From Kaistella antarctica (lineage in GTDB: Bacteria; Bacteroidota; Bacteroidia; Flavobacteriales; Weeksellaceae), in NCBI RefSeq assembly GCF_900109615.1, contig NZ_FOIX01000002.1, forward strand, positions 620,001-684,000: a stretch of 64,000 nucleotides of DNA, read 5' to 3'. The position numbers were made by a program, and so were the translations under genes. The notes under the pieces were generated by a model. The model saw nothing but the letters and a program-made list of their open reading frames with translations. It was not told where the DNA came from and did no database searches. This document shows, piece after piece, positions 63,696 through 64,000 of this stretch (the first letter of the stretch is position 1; the number at the start of each line of letters is the position of its first letter).

Positions 63696-64000
63696 TTATT
63701 GTTTTATAATCTTTTTGGTCGTACTTCCTTTTTCTGAAGTGATGGTTACTAAATACATTCCTTTAGCATAGGTTGAAAAATTTAATTTTAATTCTTTTCC
63801 ATTTGCTTTGGAAGTTTGCATTAAGCGGCCAGTTGTATCATAAACTGTAAGTGTTTCTTTACCCTCAAGTCCATCTATTGTTAAATAGTCTTTTACTGGA
63901 TTCGGGAATAGTTTCAGATTGGTAAAATCTGCACGTGTGGTTATAAGCGCACAAGTTCCTAAAGCGTCGCCAGTGATTGTCCATCCTCTGTTATTAATCA
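63696..64000 (-). CDS. second BspA-like protein with type IX secretion tail (5' end outside window)
   Basis: About 100 C-terminal codons are visible. They read as a close paralogue of the 799-residue protein downstream: the end of a DUF285-module linker (INNRGWTITGDALGTCAL) and the sorting domain LKLFPNPVKDYLTIDGL, then KETLTVYDTTGRLMQTSKA, ending TTKKIIKQ. Tandem duplication is evident from sequence and from similar terminators. The rest of the gene lies beyond the right edge. Confidence 0.88.
   Translation of the reverse strand, partial: INNRGWTITGDALGTCALITTRADFTNLKLFPNPVKDYLTIDGLEGKETLTVYDTTGRLMQTSKANGKELKLNFSTYAKGMYLVTITSEKGSTTKKIIKQ

Noticed and set aside
1-64000. tRNA, rRNA, riboswitch or intact insertion sequence
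   Set aside because: I looked on both strands and saw none; a covariance-model search would be needed to exclude small RNAs.

Overview
The window is a chromosomal segment from a low-GC member of the Bacteroidota, most likely the Weeksellaceae (Chryseobacterium/Kaistella/Epilithonimonas group). This rests on AT-rich intergenic DNA, several exact TAnnTTTG -7 promoter boxes of the Bacteroidota type, genes without clear Shine-Dalgarno sites, type IX secretion C-terminal sorting domains, a fused 2-oxoacid dehydrogenase E1, a lat/pcd lysine-degradation pair like that of Flavobacterium lutescens, and many families common in flavobacteria (DUF2911, DUF4286, DUF1015 beside serA/serC). The genus is inferred, not shown. 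No rRNA, tRNA, CRISPR array or intact insertion sequence was found.

Layout. 1-4.1 kb: the end of carA and all of carB (carbamoyl phosphate synthesis). 4.2-9.2 kb: a lipoprotein, a DUF2071 protein, a two-gene osmoprotectant-type ABC transporter whose permease and binding protein are fused, and a glycine-rich stress protein. 9.2-12.6 kb: an ECF sigma factor/RskA-like anti-sigma pair, divergent from a secreted MsrB and a fasciclin lipoprotein; the last two share a bipartite promoter-like motif. 13-19.4 kb: ada, small enzymes, a cryptochrome-DASH protein, a Zn/Cd-type P1B-ATPase and a 52-residue membrane protein. 19.6-22.9 kb: the lysine-degradation genes pcd and lat, separated by a very small element made of a GIY-YIG gene tightly bounded by 27-bp inverted repeats. 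23.4-25.6 kb: a TPR/membrane/AraC regulator divergent from a 76-residue lipoprotein. 26.2-30.9 kb: E1 alpha-beta fusion, DUF305 lipoprotein and lpdA. 31-37.9 kb: small hypotheticals, an M19-type peptidase, a second fasciclin lipoprotein, an S9 peptidase and a patatin. 37.5-44.5 kb: dgkA, M28 peptidase, DUF1015-serA-serC, ferredoxin, acyl-CoA reductase and DUF4286. 44.6-50.6 kb: gyrA, a TPR protein and aminopeptidase P. 50.8-53.5 kb: a deaminase, an HDAC-family protein and an M19 dipeptidase. 53.5-54.6 kb: a gene-poor stretch with a dispersed repeat and a decayed IS110-family transposase. 54.6-58.1 kb: a DnaE2-like polymerase and a hypothetical. 58.7-64 kb: a LytTR response regulator and LytS-type kinase next to two tandem BspA-like (DUF285) surface proteins with type IX sorting tails.

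The most interesting local systems are: (1) the sigma/anti-sigma/MsrB/fasciclin module with a matching promoter-like motif, which resembles the mycobacterial SigK-RskA-MPT70/83 circuit; (2) the minimal GIY-YIG element; (3) three GGTTGGT repeats at exact 21-bp spacing upstream of the BspA-like gene, resembling LytTR binding sites and lying beside a LytTR regulator; and (4) the membrane TPR-AraC regulator paired with a tiny lipoprotein. Intergenic DNA also carries related heptamer tandem repeats and a degenerate dispersed repeat in at least three copies.
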